64,000 bases of DNA, taken from positions 248,101 through 312,100 of the forward strand of contig NZ_LMDE01000012.1 in NCBI RefSeq assembly GCF_001425025.1. Reading direction: 5' to 3'. Positions within the stretch are counted from its first letter, which is position 1. The number at the start of each line of letters is the position of its first letter. The notes beneath the pieces are model-generated. The model saw only the letters and a program-made list of their open reading frames with translations, was not told where the DNA came from and ran no database searches. Positions 17,010-27,246 of this stretch are shown here, in pieces. The stretch is from Nocardioides sp. Root122 (GTDB lineage Bacteria > Actinomycetota > Actinomycetes > Propionibacteriales > Nocardioidaceae). Made by a program: the position numbers and the translations under genes.

Positions 17010-17051
17010 ATGCGCACCGAGATTCTTGTACGCACGCGACGCGTGAGCTGA
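17010..17051 (+). CDS. ilvB operon leader peptide (Ile-Leu-Val)
   Basis: A 13-codon ORF encoding [13 protein letters not shown]. Ile, Leu and Val occur consecutively at codons 5-7, exactly the end products of the enzymes encoded downstream. It begins 6 nt after a -10 element and stops 28 nt before a U-tailed hairpin. Leader peptides of this kind control ilv operons in Actinobacteria by ribosome stalling when branched-chain aminoacyl-tRNA is scarce. The arrangement is direct from sequence; function is inferred from the established mechanism. Confidence 0.85.
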   Translation: MRTEILVRTRRVS

Positions 17052-17079
17052 GGCCCTCCGGCCGAACGCACGCGCGTCA

Positions 17080-17113
17080 CCCCTCGTCGCCCACCGGGCC
17101 GAGGGGCTTTTTT
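17080..17113 (+). terminator. Attenuator hairpin before ilvB
   Basis: CCCCTCG (17080-17086) pairs with CGAGGGG (17100-17106), and inside it GCCC pairs with GGGC around an ACC loop, with a 2-nt bulge. A run of six T follows at 17108-17113. It lies between the leader peptide and ilvB, so readthrough must be controlled for the operon to be expressed. Confidence 0.85.
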
Positions 17114-17166
17114 ATGGGCTCACAGTTGTTGGGCAGGCACCGCACACCGAACCAGGAAGAAGATCC

Positions 17167-18911
17167 ATGAGCGAGCAGAGCGGACAGGTCACCGGAGCGC
17201 AGAGCCTCGTGACGTCCCTCGAGGCGGCCGGCGTCACCGACATCTTCGGCATCCCGGGCGGCGCGATCCTCCCGGCCTACGACCCCCTGATGGACTCCAC
17301 CCGCATCCGCCACATCCTCGTCCGTCACGAGCAGGGTGCGGGGCACGCGGCCCAGGGCTATGCCGCGGCGACCGGCCGGGTCGGCGTGTGCATGGCGACG
17401 TCGGGCCCGGGTGCGACCAACCTGGTCACTCCGCTGGCCGACGCCCACATGGACTCGGTGCCGCTCGTCGCGGTCACCGGGCAGGTCGGCGCCGCGATGA
17501 TCGGCACGGACGCCTTCCAGGAGGCCGACATCCGCGGCATCACGATGCCCATCACCAAGCACAACTTCCTGGTCACCGACCCCGCCGACATCCCCAGCAC
17601 GATCGCGGAGGCCTTCCACATCGCCTCGACCGGTCGACCCGGTCCGGTGCTCGTCGACGTGGCGAAGTCGGCGCTGCAGGCGCAGACCACCTTCGCGTGG
17701 CCCGACGAGCTGCACCTGCCGGGCTACCGCCCGGTGACCACGCCGCACGCCAAGCAGATCAAGGAGGCGGTGCGCCTCATCCGCGAGGCGAAGCGCCCCG
17801 TGCTCTACGTCGGTGGTGGCGTCATCCGCGCCCGCGCCTCCCGCGAGCTCGCCCAGCTGGCCGCGCTGACCGGCATCCCGGTCGTGACCACGCTGATGGC
17901 CCGCGGCGCCTTCCCCGACAGCCACCCGCAGCACCTCGGCATGCCGGGCATGCACGGCACCGTGGCCGCCGTCGCCGGACTCCAGAAGAGCGACCTGATC
18001 ATCAGCCTGGGTGCCCGCTTCGACGACCGCGTCACCGGAAACCTCGACTCCTTCGCCCCCAACGCCCTGGTCATCCACGCCGACATCGACCCGGCCGAGA
18101 TCGGCAAGAACCGCCACGCCGACGTGCCGATCGTCGGCGACTGCAAGGAGGTCATCGCCCAGCTGGTGGCGGTCCTCCAGGCCGAGGGCGCCGACGGCGA
18201 CTACGAGTCGTGGGTGGCGTTCCTGTCCGGTGTGAAGCAGACCTACCCGCTCGGCTACGACGCGCCGGCCGACGGCTCGCTCGCCCCGCAGTACGTCATC
18301 GAGCGGCTCGGTGCGATCGCCGGTCCCGAGGCGATCTACGCCTCGGGGGTCGGCCAGCACCAGATGTGGGCCGCGCACTTCGTCGGCTACGAGAACCCCA
18401 ACACGTGGATCAACTCCGGCGGCCTGGGCACGATGGGCTTCTCCGTCCCGGCCGCGATGGGCGCCAAGGTCGGCATGCCGGACACCACGGTGTGGGCCAT
18501 CGACGGCGACGGCTGCTTCCAGATGACCAACCAGGAGCTGGCCACCTGCGCGATCAACGACATCCCGATCAAGGTCGCGATCATCAACAACGAGTCGCTC
18601 GGCATGGTGCGCCAGTGGCAGACGCTCTTCTACAACGAGCGCTACTCCAACACCGACCTGCACTCCAAGCGGATCCCCGACTTCGTCAAGCTCGCCGACG
18701 CCTACGGCTGCGTGGGCCTGGCGTGCGAGTCTCCCGACGAGGTCGACGCCACCATCGAGAAGGCCATGTCGATCGACGACCAGCCGGTCGTGGTGGACTT
18801 CCGGGTGCACCGCGACGCGATGGTGTGGCCGATGGTCGCCGCCGGCACCAGCAACGACGAGATCAAGTACGCGCGCGACCTCGCGCCCCAGTTCGACGAG
18901 GACGACATCTG

Positions 18912-18912
<1 letters not shown>
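17167..18912 (+). CDS. ilvB: Acetolactate synthase large (catalytic) subunit
   Basis: A 581-aa thiamine-diphosphate enzyme that condenses two pyruvates to acetolactate, or pyruvate and 2-oxobutyrate to acetohydroxybutyrate, the first shared step to valine, leucine and isoleucine. The catalytic glutamate lies in [15 protein letters not shown] and the ThDP/Mg motif is [16 protein letters not shown] with IINNESLG. The length is normal. ATG at 17167 follows the attenuator by 53 nt with GAAGAAG as ribosome binding site. It overlaps ilvN by one base (TGATG). Expression is expected to depend on the Ile-Leu-Val leader upstream. Confidence 0.97.
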
Positions 18913-20580
<1,668 letters not shown>

Positions 20581-20621
20581 TCGGCGGACCCGCCCCCGCA
20601 CGACGACCGGATGACCACCGC

Positions 20622-21413
20622 ATGACCACCTACACCCACGGTCACGCCGAGGCCGTCCTGCGCTCGCACCGCTGGCGCAGGGCGGCCAACTCGGCGGCGT
20701 ACCTCCTGCCCCACCTCGGCGACGGGCAGCGCCTGCTCGACGTGGGGTCCGGTCCCGGCACCATCACCGCCGACCTGGCCCGCCTGGTGGGGGAGGTGGT
20801 CGCGCTGGAGGTCACCGAGGAGGCCGCCGAGCTCACCCGTGCGGAGCTCGAGCGTCAGGGCATCGCCAACGCGAGCGTCGTCGTGGGCGACGTGCACGCC
20901 CTCGACCTGGCGGACGGCTCCTTCGACGTCGTCCACGCCCACCAGGTCCTGCAGCACGTGGCCGACCCGGTCGCCGCGCTGCGCGAGATGCGGCGGGTGA
21001 CCCGTCCCGGCGGGCTCGTCGCTGCTCGCGACAGCGACTACGGCCACTTCTCGTGGCACCCGGCGTCGGCCGGGCTCGACCGCTGGCTCGAGCTCTACCT
21101 CGCCGCCGCCCGCGCCAACGGGGGAGAGCCCCACGCCGGCCGGATGCTCCTGGCGTGGGCGCACGCCGCCGGCGCGACGGACGTCGTCGCCGGGTCGTCG
21201 ACCTGGTGCTACGCCGACCCCGAGGACCGGGCGTGGTGGGGTGGGCTCTGGGCCGACCGGATCACGTCGACCGCCCTCGCCCGCCAGCTGGTGGACCAGG
21301 ACCTCGCGACGGCCGAGGAGCTCGCGGACGTCGCGGCCGCGTGGCGTGCCTGGGCCGTGGACCCGGACGGCTGGTTCTCGGTGCTGCACGGAGAGGTCCT
21401 CATCACGACCTGA
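20622..21413 (+). CDS. Class I SAM-dependent methyltransferase
   Basis: A 263-aa methyltransferase of the UbiE/COQ5-like type. Motif I is LLDVGSGPGTITADLA, with acidic residue in ALEVTEEAAE, then DVHALDLADGSFDVVHAHQVLQHVADPVAALREMRRVTRPGGLV. The C-terminal part is Trp-rich. The acceptor is unknown; the closest annotated relatives act on quinones, sterols or small molecules. The ATG at 20622 is used because an earlier ATG at 20611 is out of frame. It lies 41 nt after ilvC and may be transcribed with it. An iron box lies just beyond its stop. Confidence 0.85.
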   Translation: MTTYTHGHAEAVLRSHRWRRAANSAAYLLPHLGDGQRLLDVGSGPGTITADLARLVGEVVALEVTEEAAELTRAELERQGIANASVVVGDVHALDLADGSFDVVHAHQVLQHVADPVAALREMRRVTRPGGLVAARDSDYGHFSWHPASAGLDRWLELYLAAARANGGEPHAGRMLLAWAHAAGATDVVAGSSTWCYADPEDRAWWGGLWADRITSTALARQLVDQDLATAEELADVAAAWRAWAVDPDGWFSVLHGEVLITT

Positions 21414-21416
21414 TGA

Positions 21417-21435
21417 TGAGGGTTGCCTAACCTAA
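21417..21435. promoter_or_regulatory. IdeR/DtxR-type iron box upstream of efeU
   Basis: TGAGGGTTGCCTAACCTAA matches about 15 of 19 positions of the consensus for DtxR/IdeR iron-dependent repressors, with a perfect CCTAACCTAA half. It ends 4 nt before the TATCCT -10 element of the iron-uptake operon, where a bound repressor would block RNA polymerase. Confidence 0.75.
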
Positions 21436-21439
21436 GGTG

Positions 21440-21445
21440 TATCCT
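21440..21445 (+). promoter_or_regulatory. -10 element TATCCT of efeUOB
   Basis: TATCCT ends 6 nt before the GTG at 21452 with no ribosome binding site. It supports 21452 rather than the upstream GTG at 21437 as the start. Confidence 0.6.
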
Positions 21446-21451
21446 CCGGCT

Positions 21452-22339
21452 GTGCTGGCCAACTACCTGATCGGGCTGCGCGAGGGCCTGGAGGCGGCCC
21501 TCGTCGTGAGCATCCTGGTCGCCTACCTCGTGAAGACCGACCGCCGGCACCTGCTGCCGCGGATCTGGGCCGGCGTGGGTCTCGCGGTCGCTGTCAGCCT
21601 CGCGTTCGGCGCCACGCTGACCTTCGGACCCCGCGGCCTCACCTTCGGGGCGCAGGAGCTCATCGGCGGCAGCCTCTCGATCGTCGCGGTCGGCTTCGTG
21701 ACCTGGATGATCTTCTGGATGGCTCGTGCCGCGCGCGGGCTCGCGGGCGAGCTCCGCGGCCGGATCGACGACGCGGCCGACGGTGGACGCTGGTCGCTGG
21801 TGGTGGTGGCCGTCCTGGCCGTGGGCCGGGAGGGCCTGGAGACCGCACTCTTCCTCTGGGCGGCCACCCAGGCCGGCACCCGCTCGGCCAACGGCATCTC
21901 CACGCCGACCTGGGAACCCCTGACCGGGGCGGCCCTCGGCCTGGCGACCGCGGTGCTGCTCGGCTACCTGATCTACCGCGGCGCGGTGAGCATCAACCTC
22001 ACGAAGTTCTTCACGTGGACGGGTGCGTTCCTCATCGTCGTCGCCGCGGGCGTCCTGGCCTACGGCATCCACGACCTCCAGGAGGCGCGCTTCCTCCCCG
22101 GCCTGGGCGACCTCGCCTTCGACGTCTCCGACACCATCGACGCCAACAGCTGGTACGGCGCGGTCCTCAAGGGCGTCTTCAACTTCTCCCCGGCCACCAC
22201 CAAGCTCGAGGCCGCCGCGTGGCTGGTCTACGCGATCCCGGTCATGACCTTGTTCCTGCTCCGCATCCGCCGGCGCCCGGGCACGCCCGCGGTGGCCCGC
22301 ACGGGCGAGGCGTCCGTGACGTCCGCACCCGCGGCCTGA
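21452..22339 (+). CDS. efeU: Ferrous iron permease EfeU (FTR1 family)
   Basis: A 295-aa membrane protein with seven predicted helices. Two REXXE iron-binding motifs are present: LREGLEA near the N terminus and GREGLET in the fourth helix, the hallmark of FTR1/EfeU iron permeases. It should import iron delivered by EfeO and EfeB. The GTG at 21452 is preferred over 21437 because it sits 6 nt after a TATCCT element and 16 nt after the iron box. The order efeU-efeO-efeB downstream is the complete EfeUOB system. Expression is probably repressed by IdeR/DtxR when iron is plentiful. Confidence 0.92.
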   Translation: MLANYLIGLREGLEAALVVSILVAYLVKTDRRHLLPRIWAGVGLAVAVSLAFGATLTFGPRGLTFGAQELIGGSLSIVAVGFVTWMIFWMARAARGLAGELRGRIDDAADGGRWSLVVVAVLAVGREGLETALFLWAATQAGTRSANGISTPTWEPLTGAALGLATAVLLGYLIYRGAVSINLTKFFTWTGAFLIVVAAGVLAYGIHDLQEARFLPGLGDLAFDVSDTIDANSWYGAVLKGVFNFSPATTKLEAAAWLVYAIPVMTLFLLRIRRRPGTPAVARTGEASVTSAPAA

Positions 22340-22368
22340 CCCTCCCTCCTCACGCGAAAGACACCTCC

Positions 22369-23553
22369 ATGCGCAAGACGACCGCTGTCGCCCCGGTGAC
22401 CGCACTCCTCCTGGCGTCGCCGTTCCTCGCCGCCTGCACCGAGAACGCCGACCCGGGATCCGGCGCGGCCGGGGCACAGGGCGACCCGCGGGCGCTGAGC
22501 GTGGAGTCCTCCTCCGACGCCTGCACGCTGTCGGCGGACGAGGCCCCCGCCGGGACGCTGACCTTCGACGTCACCAACTCCGGCGACCAGGTCACCGAGT
22601 TCTACCTGCTGGGCGACGACGGCCTCCGCATCGTCGCCGAGGTGGAGAACGTCGGCCCGAGCATCACCCGCGCGCTGACCGTCAACGCCCCCGCGGGGTC
22701 CTACGTCACCGCCTGCAAGCCCGGCATGACCGGCGAGGGCATCCGCGCCGACTTCACCGTCACCGAGTCCGACGAGCAGGTCGCCGTCGAGGAGGACGAG
22801 GCCCAGCTCGTCGAAGAGGCGCAGACCAACTACGCCGCCTACGTCGAGGACCAGTCGGCGCAGCTGCTCGAGAAGACCCGCGAGTTCGTCGGGCTCTACG
22901 AGGCCGGCGACGACGACGAGGCCCGCGCCCTCTACCCGGTGGCCCGCACGCACTGGGAGCGCATCGAGACGGTCGCGGAGTCCTTCGGCGACCTCGACCC
23001 GATGATGGACGCCCGCGAGGCCGACCTCGAGCCGGGACAGAAGTGGACCGGGTGGCACCTGATCGAGAAGGACCTGTGGCCGCAGCGCGCGGACGACTAC
23101 ACGCCGCTGACCGCCCGGCAGCGGGCGACCTACGGCGACGACCTGCTCGCCAACACTGAGGAGCTCGACTCCCGCGTGCAGGAGCTGACCTACACCGTCG
23201 ACGCCATCGCCAACGGCTCGCGCGGCCTGCTCGAGGAGGTCGCGACCGGCAAGGTCACCGGCGAGGAGGAGTACTGGTCGCGCACCGACCTGTGGGACTT
23301 CCAGGCCAACGTCGACGGCGCGCGCGTCGGCTTCGAGGGCGTGCAGCCGATCCTCGAGGAGAAGGACCCCGAGCTCTCCGAGCAGCTCACCACCCGCTTC
23401 GATGAGCTCCAGCAGCTCCTCGACGCCCAGCGCGAGGGTGACGGCTTCGTCTCCTACGACGACCTCACCCCCGACGAGGTCAAGGACCTCTCCGACGCGG
23501 TGAACGCGCTCTCCGAGCCGCTCTCGCACCTCACCGCGGCGGTCCTGTCCTGA
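22369..23553 (+). CDS. efeO: Iron uptake lipoprotein EfeO (cupredoxin plus M75 domain)
   Basis: A 394-aa exported lipoprotein. The signal peptide ends in LAAC, a good lipobox. The N-terminal cupredoxin-like domain is followed at about residue 140 by the M75 (imelysin-like) domain with the HxxE motif GWHLIEKDLW (H230, E233). EfeO binds iron outside the membrane and feeds the permease. It lies 29 nt after efeU, and its stop overlaps the inferred CTG start of efeB, so the three form one operon. Confidence 0.93.
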   Translation: MRKTTAVAPVTALLLASPFLAACTENADPGSGAAGAQGDPRALSVESSSDACTLSADEAPAGTLTFDVTNSGDQVTEFYLLGDDGLRIVAEVENVGPSITRALTVNAPAGSYVTACKPGMTGEGIRADFTVTESDEQVAVEEDEAQLVEEAQTNYAAYVEDQSAQLLEKTREFVGLYEAGDDDEARALYPVARTHWERIETVAESFGDLDPMMDAREADLEPGQKWTGWHLIEKDLWPQRADDYTPLTARQRATYGDDLLANTEELDSRVQELTYTVDAIANGSRGLLEEVATGKVTGEEEYWSRTDLWDFQANVDGARVGFEGVQPILEEKDPELSEQLTTRFDELQQLLDAQREGDGFVSYDDLTPDEVKDLSDAVNALSEPLSHLTAAVLS

Positions 23554-24848
23554 GCGAGCAGCCCGCGCCCCGCACGGGTGGACGGCTCAGCAGGCGCGGC
23601 CTTCTGGGTGGTGGGGCCGCGGTCGCGGGCGCCGCGGGCGCCTTCGCGGCAGGGCGTACGACGGCCCACGCCGGGACCGTCGACCCGGCGCCCGCCGCGG
23701 GCGGACGGGCGGCGACGTACGCGTTCCGGGGCGCGCACCAGGCGGGCATCACGACCCCGGCCCAGGACCGGCTGCACTTCGCGGCCTTCGACGTGCTCAC
23801 CGACTCGCGCGACGAGCTCGTCGACCTGCTGCAGAAGTGGACCCTCGCCGCCGAGCAGATGACCACCGGGGAGCCGGCGGGGTCCGGCGCCGTCGGAGGA
23901 GACGTGCGACTTCCCCCCGACGACACGGGGGAGGCCCTGGACCTGCCGGCCAGCGGCCTCACGGTCACGTTCGGGTTCGGCCCGTCGCTGTTCCGCGACG
24001 CCTCCGGCAAGGACCGCTTCGGCATCGCCGACCGGCAGCCGGCGGCGCTGCGCGAGCTGCCGCACTTCCCGGGCGACGTGCTCGACCCCGCCCGGTCGGG
24101 CGGCGACCTGTGCATCCAGGCCTGCGCCGACGACCCGCAGGTCGCGGTGCACGCGATCCGCAACCTCGCCCGCATCGGGTTCGGCACGGTCTCGGTGCGG
24201 TGGTCCCAGCTCGGCTTCGGCCGCACCTCGACCACGTCGACGAGCCAGTCCACCCCGCGCAACCTGTTCGGCTTCAAGGACGGGACCGCCAACGTCAAGG
24301 CCGAGGAGTCCGCGGCGCTCGACGAGCACGTGTGGGTCGGCGCCGACGACGACGCAGCCGGTGCGTGGCTGGCCGGGGGCTCCTACCTCGTGGCGCGCCG
24401 CATCAACATGACGATCGAGGTCTGGGACCGCCAGCCGCTCGGCGACCAGGAGATGTTCGTCGGGCGCACCAAGGACACCGGCGCCCCGCTGTCCGGCGGC
24501 AGCGAGCACACCGAGCCCGACTTCGACATGCCCGGCAGCAACGACCAACCGGTCATCCCGGTCGACGCGCACGTGCGCGTCGTGCACCCCGACCAGCACG
24601 GGGGTGTCCGCATGCTCCGCCGCGGCTACAACTTCGTCGACGGGTCGAACGCCCTCGGTGGGCTCGACGCCGGGCTCTTCTTCATCGCCTACGTCCGCGA
24701 CCCCGGCACCCACTTCGTGCCGCTGCAGCTCGCGATGTCGAAGGCCGACGCGCTCGTCGAGTACCTGAAGTTCACCGGCTCCGCGCTGTTCGCGGTGCCG
24801 CCCGGCGTCGGTGCCGGGGAGCACGTCGGCCAGGCCCTGTTCGCCTGA
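23550..24848 (+). CDS. efeB: Deferrochelatase/DyP-type peroxidase EfeB with apparent CTG start
   Basis: A 432-aa heme peroxidase of the DyP family exported by the Tat pathway. A twin-arginine signal is encoded at residues 14-30 (SRRGLLGGGAAVAGAAG). The DyP motif GFKDGTAN and the proximal histidine region DAHVRVVHP are present. The frame is open back to a TGA at 23439, and between there and the GTG at 23793 it contains no ATG, GTG or TTG. The GTG at 23793 would remove the Tat signal and part of the domain. The CTG at 23550, overlapping the efeO stop as CTGA, is the only reasonable start. EfeB oxidises ferrous iron or releases heme iron for EfeUO. Confidence 0.88.
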   Translation: MSEQPAPRTGGRLSRRGLLGGGAAVAGAAGAFAAGRTTAHAGTVDPAPAAGGRAATYAFRGAHQAGITTPAQDRLHFAAFDVLTDSRDELVDLLQKWTLAAEQMTTGEPAGSGAVGGDVRLPPDDTGEALDLPASGLTVTFGFGPSLFRDASGKDRFGIADRQPAALRELPHFPGDVLDPARSGGDLCIQACADDPQVAVHAIRNLARIGFGTVSVRWSQLGFGRTSTTSTSQSTPRNLFGFKDGTANVKAEESAALDEHVWVGADDDAAGAWLAGGSYLVARRINMTIEVWDRQPLGDQEMFVGRTKDTGAPLSGGSEHTEPDFDMPGSNDQPVIPVDAHVRVVHPDQHGGVRMLRRGYNFVDGSNALGGLDAGLFFIAYVRDPGTHFVPLQLAMSKADALVEYLKFTGSALFAVPPGVGAGEHVGQALFA

Positions 24849-24942
24849 CCGGCCGGGTCGCGCCCCTCGACGTCGTACTGCCCTCGCCGCTGAGGGGGAG
24901 GCGGTGCTTCCACCGGGCCGCCCCGTGCGCGACGATGCGCAC

Positions 24943-26436
24943 ATGAGTGAGACAGCGACCCCCGACTCGGGGCTCGAGCAGACCCGTCGCCTCGGCGTCG
25001 AGACCACCGGCATCGAGATCATCGAGGAGTCCGAGCGCACCGCGCGGCCGAAGGACCTGTTCTGGCCCTGGTTCGCGGCGAACGTGTCCGTGTTCGGGAT
25101 CAGCTACGGCTCGTTCGTCCTCGGATTCGGGATCTCGTTCTGGCAGGCGGCTGTCGTCACCGTGGTCGGGATCGTGGTCTCATTCGCGCTGTGCGGCGTC
25201 ATCGCCATCGCCGGCAAGCGCGGCTCGGCACCGACGATGATCCTGAGCCGAGCAGCGTTCGGCGTCGACGGGCAGAAGGTCCCCGGCGTCGTGTCGTGGC
25301 TGGTGTCCATCGGCTGGGAGACGTTCCTCGCGATCCTCGCCGTCCTGGCGACGGCCACGATCTTCGACCAGCTCGGCTGGTCCGGTGGCACGACGACCAA
25401 GGTCGTCGCCACTGTCGTCGTGGCCCTGTTGATCGTGTCGGCCAGCGTCGCCGGCTACCACATCATCATGCGGATGCAGTCGGTGCTCACGTGGATCACC
25501 GGCATCGCGACGGTGGTCTACGTCGCGCTCACTCTCGACGAGATCGACTGGACGGCCGTGAGCGACCTCCCGAGCGGCAGCGTTCAGCAGATGGTGGGTG
25601 CGCTGGTCATGGTGATGACCGGGTTCGGGCTCGGTTGGATCAACATCGCCGCGGACTGGTCGCGCTACCAGCACCGCGACGCCACGGGATCGGCCATCGT
25701 CGGGTGGAACACCTTCGGTGGTGCGATCGCACCGGTGCTGCTGGTGGTGTTCGGTCTGATGCTCGCCGGCTCGTCGGAGGACCTGTCCGCCGGCATCGTG
25801 GCCGACCCGATCGGCACTCTCGGCACTCTGCTGCCGACCTGGTTCCTGGTGCCGTTCCTGGTCGCTGCCATCCTCGCCCTGGTCAGCGGAGCCGTGCTGG
25901 GCATCTACTCCAGCGGCCTGACGCTGCTCAGCCTCGGCGTCCGGATCCCGCGGCCCGCGGCAGCCCTCGTCGACGGAGTCATCCTGACGCTGGGCACGAT
26001 CTACGTCGTCTTCTTCTCGACCAGCTTCCTCGAGCCCTTCCAGAGCTTCCTGATCACGCTCGGGGTGCCGCTCGCGGCGTGGGCGGGGATCATGATCGCC
26101 GACATCGCCCTGCGCAAGCGCGACTACGACGACGAGGCGCTCTTCGACTCCTCCGGCCGCTACGGGGCGTTCGACTGGGTCTCGATCGCCACGATGGTCG
26201 TCGCCTCCGTGCTGGGCTGGGGCCTGGTCGTCAACAACTTCGCCACCTCGGCCTCGTGGAACAACTGGCAGGGCTACCTCCTCGAGCCGCTCGGCCTGGG
26301 CACCTGGATGGAGGCCGACGGCTACTGGGACGGCAACTGGCCCTACGCCAACCTCGGTGTGCTGCTCGCGCTGGTGCTCGGCTTCGCGGTGACGTACGTC
26401 GCCCGTCGTGCGAAGGTGCAGCGCCAGGAGGCGTGA
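24943..26436 (+). CDS. NCS1-type cytosine/purine permease
   Basis: A 497-aa membrane protein with twelve predicted helices of the nucleobase-cation-symport-1 family. The N terminus (GIEIIEESERTARPKDLFWPWFAANVSVFGISYG) and the FGLGWINIAADWSRYQ motif in the middle match CodB-like cytosine permeases. It should import a nucleobase with H+ or Na+; the exact substrate is not determinable and no cytosine deaminase gene is adjacent. The ATG at 24943 is 6 nt after GACGAT. A palindrome of the GAGTCTC family lies 17 nt after the stop. Confidence 0.87.
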   Translation: MSETATPDSGLEQTRRLGVETTGIEIIEESERTARPKDLFWPWFAANVSVFGISYGSFVLGFGISFWQAAVVTVVGIVVSFALCGVIAIAGKRGSAPTMILSRAAFGVDGQKVPGVVSWLVSIGWETFLAILAVLATATIFDQLGWSGGTTTKVVATVVVALLIVSASVAGYHIIMRMQSVLTWITGIATVVYVALTLDEIDWTAVSDLPSGSVQQMVGALVMVMTGFGLGWINIAADWSRYQHRDATGSAIVGWNTFGGAIAPVLLVVFGLMLAGSSEDLSAGIVADPIGTLGTLLPTWFLVPFLVAAILALVSGAVLGIYSSGLTLLSLGVRIPRPAAALVDGVILTLGTIYVVFFSTSFLEPFQSFLITLGVPLAAWAGIMIADIALRKRDYDDEALFDSSGRYGAFDWVSIATMVVASVLGWGLVVNNFATSASWNNWQGYLLEPLGLGTWMEADGYWDGNWPYANLGVLLALVLGFAVTYVARRAKVQRQEA

Positions 26437-26453
26437 CCCGCCCCGCTGCACCC

Positions 26454-26472
26454 TGAGTCTCCAGGAGACTCA
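26454..26472. repeat. Palindrome, copy 3 of the GAGTCTC family
   Basis: TGAGTCTC, loop CAG, GAGACTCA, 17 nt after the permease stop. The eight-base arms are the same as in copies 1 and 2 near 9.1 kb. No U-tract follows. Position suggests terminator use, sequence identity suggests a repeat family. Confidence 0.7.
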
Positions 26473-26523
26473 CCGCACAGGGTGCGCGGGAACACGCAGG
26501 TCACCCCGCGTGTTGGGCCGCAC

Positions 26524-27237
26524 GTGAAGATCGAGATCTGGTCCGACGTCGTCTGCCCCTGGTGCTACATCGGCAAGCGCCGCATCGAGAGCGCCCTCGC
26601 CGAGTTCGGCCACGCCGACGAGGTGGAGGTGCACTGGCGCTCGTTCCAGCTCGACCCCGGTGCGCCGACCGAGCCCACGGAGAAGACCGCCTCCATGCTG
26701 GCGCGCAAGTACGGCCAGTCGGCCGCCGGTGCCCAGCAGATGCAGGACCGCGTCGAGGCCGTCGCCGCTGAGGAGGGCCTGGTCTACCGGCTGTCCGAGA
26801 CCCTGCACCTCAACACCGTCGACTCGCACCGGGTGATCCACCTCGCGCACGAGCAGGGCGGCAACGAGCTCCAGGGCGCGGTCAAGGAGGCGCTGCTGCA
26901 GGCCTACTTCACCGAGGGCCGCAACCTCGCCGACCACGCGGTCCTGCGCGAGGTCGCGGTCGAGGCCGGGCTGGACGCGGCTCGCGTCGACGAGGTCCTC
27001 GGGTCCCGTGAGTTCGAGCAGGACGTGTGGGCCGACATCGAGCAGGCGCAGGCCTACGGCGCGAGCGGCGTGCCGTTCTTCGTGATCGACCAGAAGTACG
27101 GCGTCTCCGGCGCGCAGCCGACCGAGGTCTTCACCCAGGTGCTCGAGCGCGCCTGGTCCGAGACCCACCCGGCCATCGAGGTGCTCGCGAGCGGCGACGG
27201 TGCCGAGGCCTGCGGCCCCGACGGCTGCGCCATCTGA
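26524..27237 (+). CDS. DsbA-like (FrnE family) dithiol oxidoreductase
   Basis: A 237-aa thioredoxin-fold protein with an inserted helical domain, as in the FrnE/2-hydroxychromene isomerase-like group. It starts KIEIWSDVVCPWCYIGKRR, with the redox motif CPWC at residues 11-14, and has GVPFFVIDQKYGVSGAQP with the cis-proline. There is no signal peptide, so it acts in the cytoplasm. A second Cys pair (ACGPDGC) at the extreme C terminus is typical of FrnE proteins. Substrates are unknown; FrnE has been linked to oxidative stress tolerance. GTG 26524 is preferred over the longer start at 26482, which adds residues not found in the family. Confidence 0.88.
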   Translation: MKIEIWSDVVCPWCYIGKRRIESALAEFGHADEVEVHWRSFQLDPGAPTEPTEKTASMLARKYGQSAAGAQQMQDRVEAVAAEEGLVYRLSETLHLNTVDSHRVIHLAHEQGGNELQGAVKEALLQAYFTEGRNLADHAVLREVAVEAGLDAARVDEVLGSREFEQDVWADIEQAQAYGASGVPFFVIDQKYGVSGAQPTEVFTQVLERAWSETHPAIEVLASGDGAEACGPDGCAI

Positions 27238-27246
27238 CGCGGGACG

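Noticed and set aside
17080..17113. Reading the hairpin before ilvB as a simple terminator of the PCD-VOC gene
   Set aside because: It is 211 nt from that stop and downstream of a promoter and a branched-chain leader peptide, so attenuator is the better reading.
24849..24942. Possible terminator or riboswitch between efeB and the cytosine permease
   Set aside because: Only short GC-rich pairings are possible and no conserved motif is recognisable; the permease has its own -10-like element.
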